64,000 nt of DNA from Terriglobales bacterium (GTDB taxonomy: Bacteria; Acidobacteriota; Terriglobia; Bryobacterales; Bryobacteraceae), in assembly GCA_027485675.1 (NCBI GenBank), contig JAIXQP010000042.1:1-64000 (forward strand), read 5' to 3'. The notes below the pieces were generated by a model that was not told the origin of the DNA, made no database searches, and worked only from the letters and a program-made list of their open reading frames with translations. The first letter of the stretch is position 1. The number at the start of each line of letters is the position of its first letter. Shown one piece after another: positions 7,101-15,528 of the stretch. The position numbers and the translations under genes are program-made.

Positions 7101-7865
7101 ATGCCCAACCCCTTGGTCACGCTGATCGTCCCCTGCTATAACGAAGTCGAAGGACTGCCCCAATTGCTCTCCCGTCTCGACACGATGAGAGCCACCGGTT
7201 CGATGCACCGCTGGGAAGTTCTCTTCGTTAATGACGGTTCGCAGGACGCCACCGGCACCGTGCTCAACCAAATGATGGACCGCTATGACTGGATTCGCGT
7301 CGTCCATCATGGCAAGAATCGCGGTCTCGGCGCGGCGATCCGTACCGGCTTCCAGAATGCCGACTCCCCCTACATTTGCACGATGGATAGCGACTGCACC
7401 TTTGCCCCGGAGACTTTGCCGGGCATGGTGGAGATGCTGCAGCAGGGCGCCGACCTGGTGACGGCTTCGCCCTGGCACCCGGAAAGTGAAAAAGCGACGT
7501 GCCATCCGGTACGCGGCTTCCTGAGCCGCTCCGCCTCGCTGCTCTACACCTTCATCCTCGGCAATACGGTGCACAGCTACACCCCGATGCACCGGGCCTA
7601 TCGCCGTGGCGTCGTCAAGCGCATCCAGTTCCAGTCCAACGGCTTCTCGGCCGTGGCCGAAATCATGGTGAAGAGTCTGTTGCAGGGCTTCCGCGTGAAG
7701 GAGGTCCCGATGCCCGTCGCCAAGCGGCAGTTCGGCGAGTCGAAGATCAAGATCATGGACTCAATCATGGGTCACCTCTCCCTGATGAAGATGGCCACTT
7801 CGGCGGCGTTCACCGGTTGGGCCAAGCAGCGGCTGGCGTGGGGCCGGCTGGCGGTTGACGAATAA
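7101..7865 (+). CDS. Family 2 glycosyltransferase, dolichol-phosphate-mannose-synthase-like
   Basis: A 254-residue GT-A fold enzyme. LVTLIVPCYNEVEGLPQL opens the nucleotide-sugar fold, LFVNDGSQD holds the nucleotide-binding Asp, and TMDSDC provides the metal-binding DxD (D96, D98). The internal KNRGLGAAIRTGF and the late KRQFGESKIK match DPM1/polyprenyl-phosphate glycosyltransferases. No transmembrane anchor is visible, unlike some relatives. It probably moves a sugar to a lipid carrier or other acceptor at the membrane. The next gene begins 21 bp downstream. The start at 7101 was chosen because homology begins there; the upstream open extension is not protein-like. Confidence 0.85.
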   Translation: MPNPLVTLIVPCYNEVEGLPQLLSRLDTMRATGSMHRWEVLFVNDGSQDATGTVLNQMMDRYDWIRVVHHGKNRGLGAAIRTGFQNADSPYICTMDSDCTFAPETLPGMVEMLQQGADLVTASPWHPESEKATCHPVRGFLSRSASLLYTFILGNTVHSYTPMHRAYRRGVVKRIQFQSNGFSAVAEIMVKSLLQGFRVKEVPMPVAKRQFGESKIKIMDSIMGHLSLMKMATSAAFTGWAKQRLAWGRLAVDE

Positions 7866-7885
7866 CAACAACAAGGATTCCTGCC

Positions 7886-9238
7886 ATGACGACACAGCTC
7901 TCCCATCAGAACGTAGCCATCCTGGGTGGTGGTATCTCCGGCCTTGTCTCGGCCTACCGGCTCCTGCAGCAAGGGGTTGGCGCGACGATCTTTGAAGCGT
8001 CCAATGCGCTGGGTGGTCTGGGCGGAACCTTTGAATACAAGGGCGCCGTGATGGAGCAGTTCTATCACGTCATGCTGAATTCGGACGGGCCGCTGCTTGC
8101 CCTGCTCGAAGAGCTCGATCTGGCCTCCTCCATCCACTGGAAAGAGACCGGCATGGGCTTCCAATACGAAGAGGCCTTCTATCCCTTTAATACCCCGATG
8201 GACCTGCTGCGGTTCGGCGCGTTGACTATCCCCGAGCGGATCCGGACCGCCGTCGGCGCGGCCTACATCACCAAATTCGTCAAAGACGGCGCCGCCCTCG
8301 ACGGCATCACCGCCGCCGAATGGCTGACGAAGATCTTCGGCGCTTCGGTGTTCCGCAAACTCTGGCTACCGCTGTTGACCTCCAAGTTTGGCGACCGGTA
8401 TCCCACCGTGCCCGCCTACTGGTTTTGGAGCCGCCTCACCCGCGAGAAGGGCGGCGCGAAGGAAGTGAAGGGCTACGTCGAAGGTGGCTACCGCGCCATC
8501 GCCGACGCCATAGCCGAAAAGATCACGGCCATGGGCGGAAAAATTCTGTTGAATACGCCGGTGGAGGGTTTGCAGGAGACGGCGACCGGGGTGCGCGTGC
8601 AAGCCCATGGTACCTTCCTCGAGTTCTCTTCCGCCGTGTCCACGCTGCCGATGCCCCTGCTGCAGCGGATTGCGCGCGGCGAGCTGGCAACGGCGGTGCC
8701 CCACGCGAACCTGACCTATCAGGGTGTCGTCAACGTCGTGCTGATCCTGAAGGAGCGCCTGCAGCCGTACTACTGGAACGCCATCGTTAAGGAAGGCTTC
8801 CCCTTCCAGGGCCTGGTCGAGACGACGCAGGTGGTGCCGCTCGAACAGACCAACGGCCGTCATCTGGTCTACCTGATGAACTACTGCCACAAAGACAGCA
8901 ACGAGTTCCACCGGGGCGACCACGACTGGGAGTTCCAGGCCAAGAAAGCGTTGCAGGCGATGTACCCGGACTTTGATCAAAGCCTGGTGGAGGAAATCAA
9001 GGTCTTCCGCGCCCCCTATGTGGAGCCGGTTTGGCCGGTGAACTACCTCTCGGCGCGTCCGGCTTGCCGGATCGGTCAGGGTAATGTCTATTTGGCGACC
9101 ACGGCGCAGGCCTATCCCCGCGTCAACGCCTGGAACACGATGGTGGAGATCGCCTCGGAGACCGTCACGGCCATCCTGCAGGATCTGGCCAGCCGCCCGT
9201 CCGCTGTACCCGCCGCCGGTGAACTGGTAAACGCGTAG
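7886..9238 (+). CDS. FAD/NAD(P)-binding amine-oxidase-like oxidoreductase
   Basis: A 450-residue flavoprotein. The N-terminal VAILGGGISGLVSAYRL, an acidic strand end (ATIFEASNALGGLGG) and a further segment VEGGYRAIADAIAEK are typical of the protoporphyrinogen oxidase/phytoene desaturase/UDP-galactopyranose-mutase-like group. The C-terminus has the usual NVYLATTAQAYPR segment for the FAD site. An SD-like AAGGA precedes the ATG. It follows the GT2 gene by 20 bp, and such pairs commonly occur in cell-surface glycan loci, so it may oxidise or isomerise a sugar nucleotide or lipid-linked sugar. The exact reaction cannot be told from the sequence. Confidence 0.8.
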   Translation: MTTQLSHQNVAILGGGISGLVSAYRLLQQGVGATIFEASNALGGLGGTFEYKGAVMEQFYHVMLNSDGPLLALLEELDLASSIHWKETGMGFQYEEAFYPFNTPMDLLRFGALTIPERIRTAVGAAYITKFVKDGAALDGITAAEWLTKIFGASVFRKLWLPLLTSKFGDRYPTVPAYWFWSRLTREKGGAKEVKGYVEGGYRAIADAIAEKITAMGGKILLNTPVEGLQETATGVRVQAHGTFLEFSSAVSTLPMPLLQRIARGELATAVPHANLTYQGVVNVVLILKERLQPYYWNAIVKEGFPFQGLVETTQVVPLEQTNGRHLVYLMNYCHKDSNEFHRGDHDWEFQAKKALQAMYPDFDQSLVEEIKVFRAPYVEPVWPVNYLSARPACRIGQGNVYLATTAQAYPRVNAWNTMVEIASETVTAILQDLASRPSAVPAAGELVNA

Positions 9239-9247
9239 ACTGAGATC

Positions 9248-9547
9248 ATGCTTGCTCGACGTCTGGTCTGCCACGGCCTGTTCGCCGCCGCCGCCCTGGC
9301 GCAGTTTCAACCGCCGCAGACCCCGGTTACCTTTGACGGGACGCTGAAGGCCTACGACAAGAAGTTCCTGATTGTCGAGACCGCGCCGGAGCAGACCGTA
9401 CGGCTCGAGATCGACCGGAAGACGAAGCTGCTCGATGCCAAAGGCAAGTCGCTAACGAAGCCGCCCGAAGAGGGCAGCCAGGTGGCGGTCGACGGCATGA
9501 AGCGCCTGAACGGCGTGCTCGTGGCGCTCACCATTAAGGTTCTCTGA
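9248..9547 (+). CDS. Small secreted protein of unknown function
   Basis: A 99-residue product with an N-terminal signal peptide (MLARRLVCHGLFAAAALAQF, cleavage near residue 18). The mature part reads as a short beta-rich domain (VTFDGTLKAYDKKFLIVE, then VRLEIDRKTKLLD and ALTIKVL), resembling small OB-like secreted domains found in Acidobacteria. I do not recognise a family with certainty. It starts 9 bp after the FAD oxidoreductase stop and is probably co-transcribed with it. Confidence 0.65.
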   Translation: MLARRLVCHGLFAAAALAQFQPPQTPVTFDGTLKAYDKKFLIVETAPEQTVRLEIDRKTKLLDAKGKSLTKPPEEGSQVAVDGMKRLNGVLVALTIKVL

Positions 9548-9551
9548 ACCC

Positions 9552-9580
9552 TTGCGGCCTCCCGCGGAGTCTGCTACATT
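9552..9580 (+). promoter_or_regulatory. Sigma70-type promoter of the tetR gene
   Basis: TTGCGG at 9552-9557 and TACATT at 9575-9580 are separated by 17 bp. The expected transcription start near 9587 is only about 9 nt before the ATG at 9596, so the mRNA would be nearly leaderless. The -10 box touches the operator at 9578-9594. Confidence 0.6.
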
Positions 9581-9594
9581 GAACACTGTTCAAT
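9578..9594. promoter_or_regulatory. TetR operator 1 (17-bp palindrome)
   Basis: ATTGAACACTGTTCAAT is a perfect inverted repeat of two 8-bp arms around a central C. It ends one base before the tetR start codon and covers the predicted transcription start, which fits autorepression. The identical 17-mer occurs again before the pump genes at 10235-10251. Confidence 0.85.
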
Positions 9595-9595
9595 C

Positions 9596-10216
9596 ATGAT
9601 CCCGCAACGCCGCGCCGCGTATCGCGAATCTCTCCGCCGGGCCATCCTCGACGCTGCCCGGCCGCTCTTCGTCCAGGAAGGCTACGAGGCTACCTCCATC
9701 CGGGCCATCGCGACGAAGGCGGGGTGTTCGCCGGGAATTTTGTATCACTACTTCGCCGATAAGCAATCGATTCTGGCGGAACTGGTGGCGGAAACGTTTG
9801 CCATCCTCGGAACCCGGCTCAGCGCCATCCGCCGGGATGATTCTCCCGTGATGGACCGGCTCCGGCGTTGCCTGCGGACCTACATCGCTTTCGGATTGGA
9901 GCACCCGCATCACTACACTCTTTTGTTCATGAAACCGCAGAGCTGGGAAGAGAACGAGAAGGTGTTGGAGGTGTTCATGACGCAGGGCATGGACACGTTT
10001 GGTTGTCTGCGGGCCCTCAGTACCGAGGCGATGGAGGCGGGTGAACTGCGGCCGGCTATCCGCGACGGCAACGAGCTCGCGCAGTCTTTGTGGGTGGCCG
10101 TCCACGGGTTGGTGGCGGCGCAGATCGTCGTCTGTACCTTCCCCTGGGTGGAACAAACCCGCCTGGTAGACCGTTTAGTAGATGTCCTGATCGCAGGCGT
10201 GGAGCGTCGCGACTAG
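9596..10216 (+). CDS. TetR family transcriptional repressor
   Basis: A 206-residue TetR regulator. Residues 8-55 form the helix-turn-helix domain (RRAILDAARPLFVQEGYEAT followed by SIRAIATKAGCSPGILYHYF and the DKQSIL extension). The remaining residues form the ligand-binding dimer domain, with the C-terminal WVAVHGLVAAQIV typical of TetR_C regions. It presumably represses its own gene and the efflux operon that begins 53 bp downstream, because the same palindrome precedes both. The inducing ligand is unknown. The ATG lies directly next to the operator, leaving no room for a ribosome binding site; translation may therefore be leaderless. Confidence 0.92.
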   Translation: MIPQRRAAYRESLRRAILDAARPLFVQEGYEATSIRAIATKAGCSPGILYHYFADKQSILAELVAETFAILGTRLSAIRRDDSPVMDRLRRCLRTYIAFGLEHPHHYTLLFMKPQSWEENEKVLEVFMTQGMDTFGCLRALSTEAMEAGELRPAIRDGNELAQSLWVAVHGLVAAQIVVCTFPWVEQTRLVDRLVDVLIAGVERRD

Positions 10217-10234
10217 GCTTTTTTTTGCACCTTA

Positions 10235-10251
10235 ATTGAACACTGTTCAAT
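10235..10251. promoter_or_regulatory. TetR operator 2, upstream of the ABC efflux operon
   Basis: The palindrome ATTGAACACTGTTCAAT is identical to operator 1. It is followed by AGGAG at 10253-10257, 12 nt before the ATG at 10270. TTGAAC (10237-10242) and TACAGT (10260-10265) are 17 bp apart and could be promoter boxes that overlap the operator, but this pairing is weaker evidence than the palindrome. Confidence 0.85.
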
Positions 10252-10269
10252 CAGGAGAATACAGTTCAT

Positions 10270-11409
10270 ATGAGATACATCGCCTGGCAAATGTTAACCG
10301 GAGATCGCGCCAAGTATCTGGGCCTGATCTTCGCCATCGCATTCTCCACCTTTCTGATGTCGCATCAAGTCTCCATCTTCTGCGGCTTGATGAACCGAAC
10401 GGCCTCGCAAATCGACGACGTCCACGACGCCAGCATCTGGGTGATGGACGCCAAGACCCAATACCTGGACGAGGTGAAGGCGCTTACCGATCAGGATCTC
10501 TACCGGATTCGGGGCGTTGAGGGGGTGCAATGGGCGGTTCCTCTGTTCAAGGGCACCTCGCGGGCCAAGGCGCCGGACGGGAAGTTCCGCGGCGTGATCC
10601 TGATGGGTTTGGATGACGCTTCGCTGGTCGGACTCCCGCGCAGCGTCCGCCTGGGGGATCCGCGGCAACTGCGCGACCCGGAGACGATCGCCATCGACGA
10701 GACCGGCTACCGCTTCTTCTTCCCGGGTGAGCCCTATGCGCTGGGGCGGACGCTCGATCTGAACGATCACACGTTGAAGATCGTCGCCATCATCAACTCC
10801 TCGGCGCCGTTCGTGAACCTGCCGGTGGTCTACACGAGATACACCCAGGCGCGGGACCTGGTCGGCCGGGAGCGGAATCAGCTCTCCTTCGTGCTGGCGC
10901 AGGCGGCGCCGGGCGTGACGGATGCCGAAGTCACCCGGCGGATCACGGAGCGGACCGGCTTAAAGGCGTTGACGGGGAATGCGTTCGGCTGGGAGACCAT
11001 CTGGTATTACATCCAAAACACCGGCATTCCGATCAATTTCGGCATCACGGTGGTGATCGCGCTCGTCGTGGGCACGGTGGTGGCCGGCCAGACGTTCTAC
11101 CTGTTCACCGTCGAGAACCTGAAGCAGTTCGGCGCCCTGAAGGCGATCGGCGTCAGCGATTGGCGGATCGTGGGCATGATTCTGATGCAGGCGCTGATTG
11201 TCGGCGCGGTGGGCTACGGGCTGGGCATTGCGATGACGGCGGGCTTCTTCGTGGCGACGGCGGATAACCTCGACCTCCGCGGCTTCCGGATGATGCCGGA
11301 GATCATGCTCGGCACCGCGGCCGCCGTCTTTCTGATCGTGTTTTTGGCGAGCGCGGTGAGCGTCCGCCGGGTGGTGGTGCTCGAACCGGCCGTGGTTTTC
11401 CGAGGATAA
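10270..11409 (+). CDS. ABC transporter permease, FtsX/DevC-like
   Basis: A 379-residue inner membrane protein with one N-terminal membrane segment (about residues 17-38), a periplasmic region of about 220 residues, and three C-terminal segments (about 256-280, 310-335, 345-368). This is the MacB/DevC topology. NLKQFGALKAIGVSDWRIV is the conserved FtsX-domain segment contacting the ATPase. It forms the transmembrane part of a tripartite pump with the next three genes, spaced 4 bp, -7 bp and 1 bp apart. Expression is probably controlled by the TetR protein through the palindrome just upstream. The substrate is unknown. Confidence 0.88.
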   Translation: MRYIAWQMLTGDRAKYLGLIFAIAFSTFLMSHQVSIFCGLMNRTASQIDDVHDASIWVMDAKTQYLDEVKALTDQDLYRIRGVEGVQWAVPLFKGTSRAKAPDGKFRGVILMGLDDASLVGLPRSVRLGDPRQLRDPETIAIDETGYRFFFPGEPYALGRTLDLNDHTLKIVAIINSSAPFVNLPVVYTRYTQARDLVGRERNQLSFVLAQAAPGVTDAEVTRRITERTGLKALTGNAFGWETIWYYIQNTGIPINFGITVVIALVVGTVVAGQTFYLFTVENLKQFGALKAIGVSDWRIVGMILMQALIVGAVGYGLGIAMTAGFFVATADNLDLRGFRMMPEIMLGTAAAVFLIVFLASAVSVRRVVVLEPAVVFRG

Positions 11410-11413
11410 TGCG

Positions 11414-12121
11414 ATGACACAAACCGCTGTTCACTGCCGCGAACTGTGCAAGACCTTTGGCGCCGGAGAGGATGCCGTGAAGGTGCTGCGCGGCGTCAAC
11501 TTCGAAGTCCCCCGCGGGGAGATGACCTTTCTCGTCGGCCCCTCCGGCTGCGGGAAGACCACGCTGCTGAGCGTGATTGCGGGGCTGCTGAACCCGAGTC
11601 AAGGTCACCTGGAGGTGCTGGGCACGCCTCTCGCGCAACTGAAAGGGGCGAGCGCCGTCGAGTTTCGCCGCAAGAATCTGGGCTTCGTCTTCCAGCAGTT
11701 CAACCTGCTGCCGGCGCTGACGGCGGCGGAAAACGCGGCCGTCCCGCTGCTGGCCGCGGGCTGGAAGCGGAGGGCGGCCGTGGAGAAGGCCGAGACGATT
11801 CTTAGCGACCTGGGCCTGGCAACTCGCACCCGGGCCCTGCCCAATCAGCTCTCCGGCGGCCAACAGCAGCGGGTGGCGTTTGCCCGCGCGCTGATTCATG
11901 AGCCGCAACTCATCGTCTGCGATGAGCCCACCTCCGCGCTCGACGCCGAAACCGGCCATCACGTGATGGAGCTCCTGCGCAAAGCCGCCTTGCGTCCGGA
12001 CCGCGCCGTCCTGGTCGTCACCCACGATAGCCGAATTTTCCCCTTTGCCGACCGGATCGCTCACATGAACGACGGTCTGGTGGACAAGATCGAAATCAAC
12101 TCTGGAGTGCTCCCATGCTAG
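11414..12121 (+). CDS. ABC transporter ATP-binding protein, MacB/DevA/LolD-like
   Basis: A 235-residue ATPase with Walker A GPSGCGKTT (42-50), Q-loop VFQQFNLLPAL, signature LSGGQQQRVAFARAL, Walker B LIVCDEPTSALD and the switch histidine in VVTHD. It powers the pump formed with the upstream permease and the HlyD-like adaptor, whose gene overlaps its 3' end by 7 bp. Confidence 0.93.
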   Translation: MTQTAVHCRELCKTFGAGEDAVKVLRGVNFEVPRGEMTFLVGPSGCGKTTLLSVIAGLLNPSQGHLEVLGTPLAQLKGASAVEFRRKNLGFVFQQFNLLPALTAAENAAVPLLAAGWKRRAAVEKAETILSDLGLATRTRALPNQLSGGQQQRVAFARALIHEPQLIVCDEPTSALDAETGHHVMELLRKAALRPDRAVLVVTHDSRIFPFADRIAHMNDGLVDKIEINSGVLPC

Positions 12122-13167
12122 TCCGTTACGGAATGCCTGTCCTTGCGATTTTTGCCCTTGCCTTCGCGGTGATCTCCACCAACCGCGCCACCCCGAACAT
12201 CGTCCATGCCGAGCCGCCGTTACCCCCGCCGGCGCCGGCCTACGCCAATCAGCTCGGCGCCGTGGGCCTGGTGGAGGCCGCCAGCGAAAACATCGCCGTC
12301 AGCGTGCCGGTGCCCGGATTGGTCACCCGCGTGGCCGTGCAGGTGGGGGACACCGTGCAGGCCGGCCAACTGCTCTTCTCTCTCGACGACCGCGACCTGC
12401 GCGCGGAGCTGGCCCTGCGCCAGTCGGCGGTGGCCTTGGCGCAGTCGAAGCTTACCAAGCTGGAAGCGTCGCCGCGGCCGGAGGAGATTCCGCCGGCGCA
12501 GTCGCGGATCGACGAGGCGAAGGCCCAACTCGAAGACGCCGCTCTGCAGTTGCGGCTCATGGAGTCGGTGAAAGACCCGCGGGCAATTAAGCAGGAGGAC
12601 CTGTTGCGGCGGCGCCGGGCCGTCGAGAGCGCGGCGGCGCGGGTGCGGCAGGCCGAATCGAGCATGAAGCTGCTGCTGGCGGGCACGTGGAAGCCGGACC
12701 TCGAAGTGGCGCGGGCTGAACTGCGGCAGGCGCAGGCGCAGGTGGCACGGATTGAGACCGATCTCGAACGGCTGCGGGTGACCGCGCCGATCAGCGGCAA
12801 GATTTTGCAGTGCAAGGTGCGTCCGGGCGAGTATGCGGCCAGCGGGACGCTGCCGCAACCGCTCATCCTGATGGGACGCGTGGACCAATTGCATCTGCGC
12901 GCCGATATCGACGAGAAAGAGGCCTGGCGATTCGCGCCCGGCACCGAAGCCACCGCCTCCGTGCGCGGCAACGCCCAGCTGAAGTATGAGCTGACCTTCG
13001 TCCGCGTGGAACCGTACGTCGTGCCCAAAAAGAACCTCACGGGCGAAGCGACCGAGCGGGTGGATACCCGGGTACTGCAAGCGATCTATGCGCTGCCGAA
13101 AGGGGCGCAGCTCTATCCCGGCCAGCAGATGGATCTCTCCATCCGGGCCCAGGAGGCGGCGCACTAA
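12115..13167 (+). CDS. HlyD/DevB-family periplasmic adaptor
   Basis: A 350-residue membrane fusion protein. An N-terminal membrane anchor (MLVRYGMPVLAIFALAFAVI) is followed by a biotinyl-lipoyl half-domain (VPVPGLVTRVAVQVGDTVQ), a long coiled-coil hairpin between about residues 95 and 215 rich in Ala/Glu/Arg, the returning lipoyl strand (VTAPISGKILQCKVRPGEY) and a beta-barrel. It links the ABC permease to the outer membrane channel encoded 1 bp downstream. Gene order regulator-permease-ATPase-adaptor-channel gives a complete exporter. Confidence 0.9.
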   Translation: MLVRYGMPVLAIFALAFAVISTNRATPNIVHAEPPLPPPAPAYANQLGAVGLVEAASENIAVSVPVPGLVTRVAVQVGDTVQAGQLLFSLDDRDLRAELALRQSAVALAQSKLTKLEASPRPEEIPPAQSRIDEAKAQLEDAALQLRLMESVKDPRAIKQEDLLRRRRAVESAAARVRQAESSMKLLLAGTWKPDLEVARAELRQAQAQVARIETDLERLRVTAPISGKILQCKVRPGEYAASGTLPQPLILMGRVDQLHLRADIDEKEAWRFAPGTEATASVRGNAQLKYELTFVRVEPYVVPKKNLTGEATERVDTRVLQAIYALPKGAQLYPGQQMDLSIRAQEAAH

Positions 13168-13168
13168 C

Positions 13169-14488
13169 ATGCTGACGCCCCTGATTCTCTTTGCTCTCGC
13201 CCTCGATCCGGCAACCTGGTGGACGGTCTATCAGGATCCGGAGCTGAACCGGCTGGTTGAGACCGTGGCCGCGCGCAACCTGGACCTGCGGACGGCCGCG
13301 CAGCGGATCGCCGAAGCCCGCGCGGTGACGGGCCAATCCCGCAGCAAGCTTGGCCCGGAGATCAACCTGACCGGCGGCGGCCAGCGGCTCCGCGGCGGCT
13401 TCACGCAGGGCGTGGCGCGGATTCCGACGCCGTCGGGTCAACAGCCCACGGGCTCGTTCGTCGCCCCGTTCGAAACGGGCATTCTGCAGGCCGGCCTCGA
13501 TATGCGGTGGGAGATGGATCTGTTTGGGTCGAACCGCGCGGGCGTCGCGGCGGCCCGGGCGGACGTCCTGGCGGCGGAGGCGCGGCGGGAGGATCTGCTG
13601 GTTACCGTGACCGCCGAAGCCGCCCGCTACTACCTGGAACTGCGCGGCATTGAAGAGCGTCTGGCGATTACGCGCCGCAACATCGCGGCCCAGAAAGACC
13701 TGCTGGCGCTAACGGAAGACCGCGCCCGCGCGGGCCTCGCCTCGCAACTGGATATCGAACGGCAGCGGACGCTGCTGGCGAACACGGAAGCCGGCGTGCC
13801 GCCGCTCGAAAGCGATCTCGCCGCGCACCGGCATCGCCTGGCGCTGTTGACGGAGGACGCGAGTTATCAGGTCGCTCCGGCGCAGGGTCCGGCCATGCCG
13901 AGCGTGAACGGCACCTATTCGAGCGAGCTGCTCGAACGGCGGCCGGACGTCCGCGCGGCGGAAGCGCGGCTGACGGCCGCCATGGCCCGGTTGAAACAGG
14001 CCCGCACGGACCTCTATCCGAAGATCACGTTGAACGGGTTGCTGGGCCGCCAGGGCACGGCGCTGAGCAACATCTCCTTCGGTGGCGGCAACTTCTTCAA
14101 TCTGGGTCCGCAGGTGCAGCTGCCGCTCTTCAATAGCGGCAGGATCAGGGCCAACATTGCGACGCAGGAAGCGCGGGTGCAACAGGAGCGTCTCGCCTAC
14201 CGGCAGGAGATTCTGGCGGCGATCGAAGAGGCCGCGAACGCTTTGGCGGCCGTGCAGCGGCAGCAGGAGCGGGAGGGGAAACTGGCCGAAGCGGTGGATT
14301 CCGCGCGGCGTTCGCTTGATCTCGCCGCGGACCTGCAACGGGCGGGCTTAACCGATTTTCTGGCGGTGCTCGACGCCGAGCGGGCGACCCTCGACGCCGA
14401 GTATCAGCGCTCGACGGCGCGGACGCAGGCTTTTGTGGAATCCGTGGCGTTGTTCAAGGCCTTGGCCGGCGGCTGGCCCCAGCCGTAA
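13169..14488 (+). CDS. TolC/NodT-family outer membrane efflux channel
   Basis: A 439-residue outer membrane factor. It begins with a short leader (MLTPLILFALALDPATWW) and the NodT-type motif WWTVYQDPELNRLVETV, followed by two repeats of long amphipathic helices; GLDMRWEMDLFGSNR and GPQVQLPLFNSGRIRANI are the conserved half-barrel segments. No lipobox cysteine is seen, so it is probably not a lipoprotein. The start at 13169 is 1 bp after the adaptor stop; the longer reading frame upstream lies within the adaptor gene. It is the last gene of the TetR-controlled pump operon. Confidence 0.9.
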   Translation: MLTPLILFALALDPATWWTVYQDPELNRLVETVAARNLDLRTAAQRIAEARAVTGQSRSKLGPEINLTGGGQRLRGGFTQGVARIPTPSGQQPTGSFVAPFETGILQAGLDMRWEMDLFGSNRAGVAAARADVLAAEARREDLLVTVTAEAARYYLELRGIEERLAITRRNIAAQKDLLALTEDRARAGLASQLDIERQRTLLANTEAGVPPLESDLAAHRHRLALLTEDASYQVAPAQGPAMPSVNGTYSSELLERRPDVRAAEARLTAAMARLKQARTDLYPKITLNGLLGRQGTALSNISFGGGNFFNLGPQVQLPLFNSGRIRANIATQEARVQQERLAYRQEILAAIEEAANALAAVQRQQEREGKLAEAVDSARRSLDLAADLQRAGLTDFLAVLDAERATLDAEYQRSTARTQAFVESVALFKALAGGWPQP

Positions 14489-14494
14489 CCGGCA

Positions 14495-15487
14495 TTACTT
14501 CTGCGGGGTTAGGCCCTCGTCCGGGCCCAACCCCTTGCTCAGCCAGCCGGGGTACCAGCGGAAGACGTTGCCGGTGAGACTGCCGATGAAGATCAAATTG
14601 TCCGGCGTAACGCAAATCCAGTGGCCGGGCGACTCCATGGCGCCGAGGATCTTGCCGTTCTTCCGGTCGACGCGCATGATGCGCCCGGCCAGTGTGTCGT
14701 AGGTCAGGTTCTCGATGTTGTCCCGATGGGTGATCACCCACACCTCATCTTTCGGGGTGATAAAGATCCCCTGAGTGGCGCCGAGATGCTTCCACATGCG
14801 GCGAAACTTGCCGTCCGCCGAGAAGATCTGAATCCGGTTGTTCTCGCGGTCGCTGACGTAGACATCGCCGGCGCTATCGACGGCCAGGTTGTGCACGGTG
14901 TTGAACTGTCCCGGTCCCTTGCCCGGCGTTCCCCAGGTGAGTTCGTACCTCCCGTCGTAGGAGAACCGGACCACGCGGGCGTTGCCGTACCCATCGCTAA
15001 CGTAAACATGGCGTCCGTCCGGGGAGAAGGCGACATCGGTGGGCCGGTTGAAGGTTTCGGGGGTTGTGCCCGGCAGCTTCTTCTTGCCGAGGGTCAGCTC
15101 CAACTGGCCGTCCCGTGAGAAGCGCATCACTTGGTGGTCGCCGTTATCCGTCACCCAGATCTTGCCGCGCGGGTCCACCCGCAGCCCGTGGGGATTGCCG
15201 AACATTCCTTTGCCCCAGGAACGCAGATACTTGCCCTTGGCGTCGAAGACGACGATTGGGTCGGCTTTCTTGCCGCGCTGGTAGACATAGACCTCGCCGG
15301 CCGCATCGACGGCAACGGCGGAAACGCGGCCGAACTTCCAACCCTCGGGCATGGTGTCCGGCTCTTCGCCGAAACGGATGCCGACACGGTACTCGAGCCT
15401 GCCGCCTTCGTGGGGATACCAGCCGGCCGGCTGCTGTGCGTTTGCGAACCAAACGGGCAGGAGGAGCCAGGCAGGTGACAGTTTCAT
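14495..15487 (-). CDS. Secreted NHL-repeat beta-propeller protein (peptidylamidoglycolate-lyase-like)
   Basis: A 330-residue protein with a signal peptide (MKLSPAWLLLPVWFANAQ). At least five NHL-type blades follow, visible as repeated NPHGLRVDPRGKIWVTD, RPTDVAFSPDGRHVYVSD and VHNLAVDSAGDVYVSD segments. This arrangement resembles the peptidyl-alpha-hydroxyglycine amidating lyase family, but many bacterial relatives have no known activity. It is convergent with the efflux operon. The start was set at 15487 because the signal peptide begins there and a promoter with a 7-nt gap lies just upstream; an in-frame ATG at 15499 falls within that promoter. Confidence 0.78.
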   Translation of the reverse strand: MKLSPAWLLLPVWFANAQQPAGWYPHEGGRLEYRVGIRFGEEPDTMPEGWKFGRVSAVAVDAAGEVYVYQRGKKADPIVVFDAKGKYLRSWGKGMFGNPHGLRVDPRGKIWVTDNGDHQVMRFSRDGQLELTLGKKKLPGTTPETFNRPTDVAFSPDGRHVYVSDGYGNARVVRFSYDGRYELTWGTPGKGPGQFNTVHNLAVDSAGDVYVSDRENNRIQIFSADGKFRRMWKHLGATQGIFITPKDEVWVITHRDNIENLTYDTLAGRIMRVDRKNGKILGAMESPGHWICVTPDNLIFIGSLTGNVFRWYPGWLSKGLGPDEGLTPQK

Positions 15488-15494
15488 GGGCCGT

Positions 15495-15523
15495 ATCATA
15501 CGCCCAGCCGCCGGGTGGGGCAA
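15495..15523 (-). promoter_or_regulatory. Promoter of the NHL protein gene, apparently leaderless
   Basis: On the minus strand TTGCCC (15523-15518) and TATGAT (15500-15495) are 17 bp apart, a near-consensus sigma70-type arrangement. The -10 box ends 7 nt before the ATG at 15487, so transcription should start at or within a base or two of the start codon. Confidence 0.65.
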
Positions 15524-15528
15524 TCGGG

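Noticed and set aside
10214-10230. A terminator at the end of the tetR gene (GTCGCGAC then a T-run)
   Set aside because: The inverted repeat has no loop and only four base pairs per arm, so no stable hairpin forms; the T-run alone is not enough.
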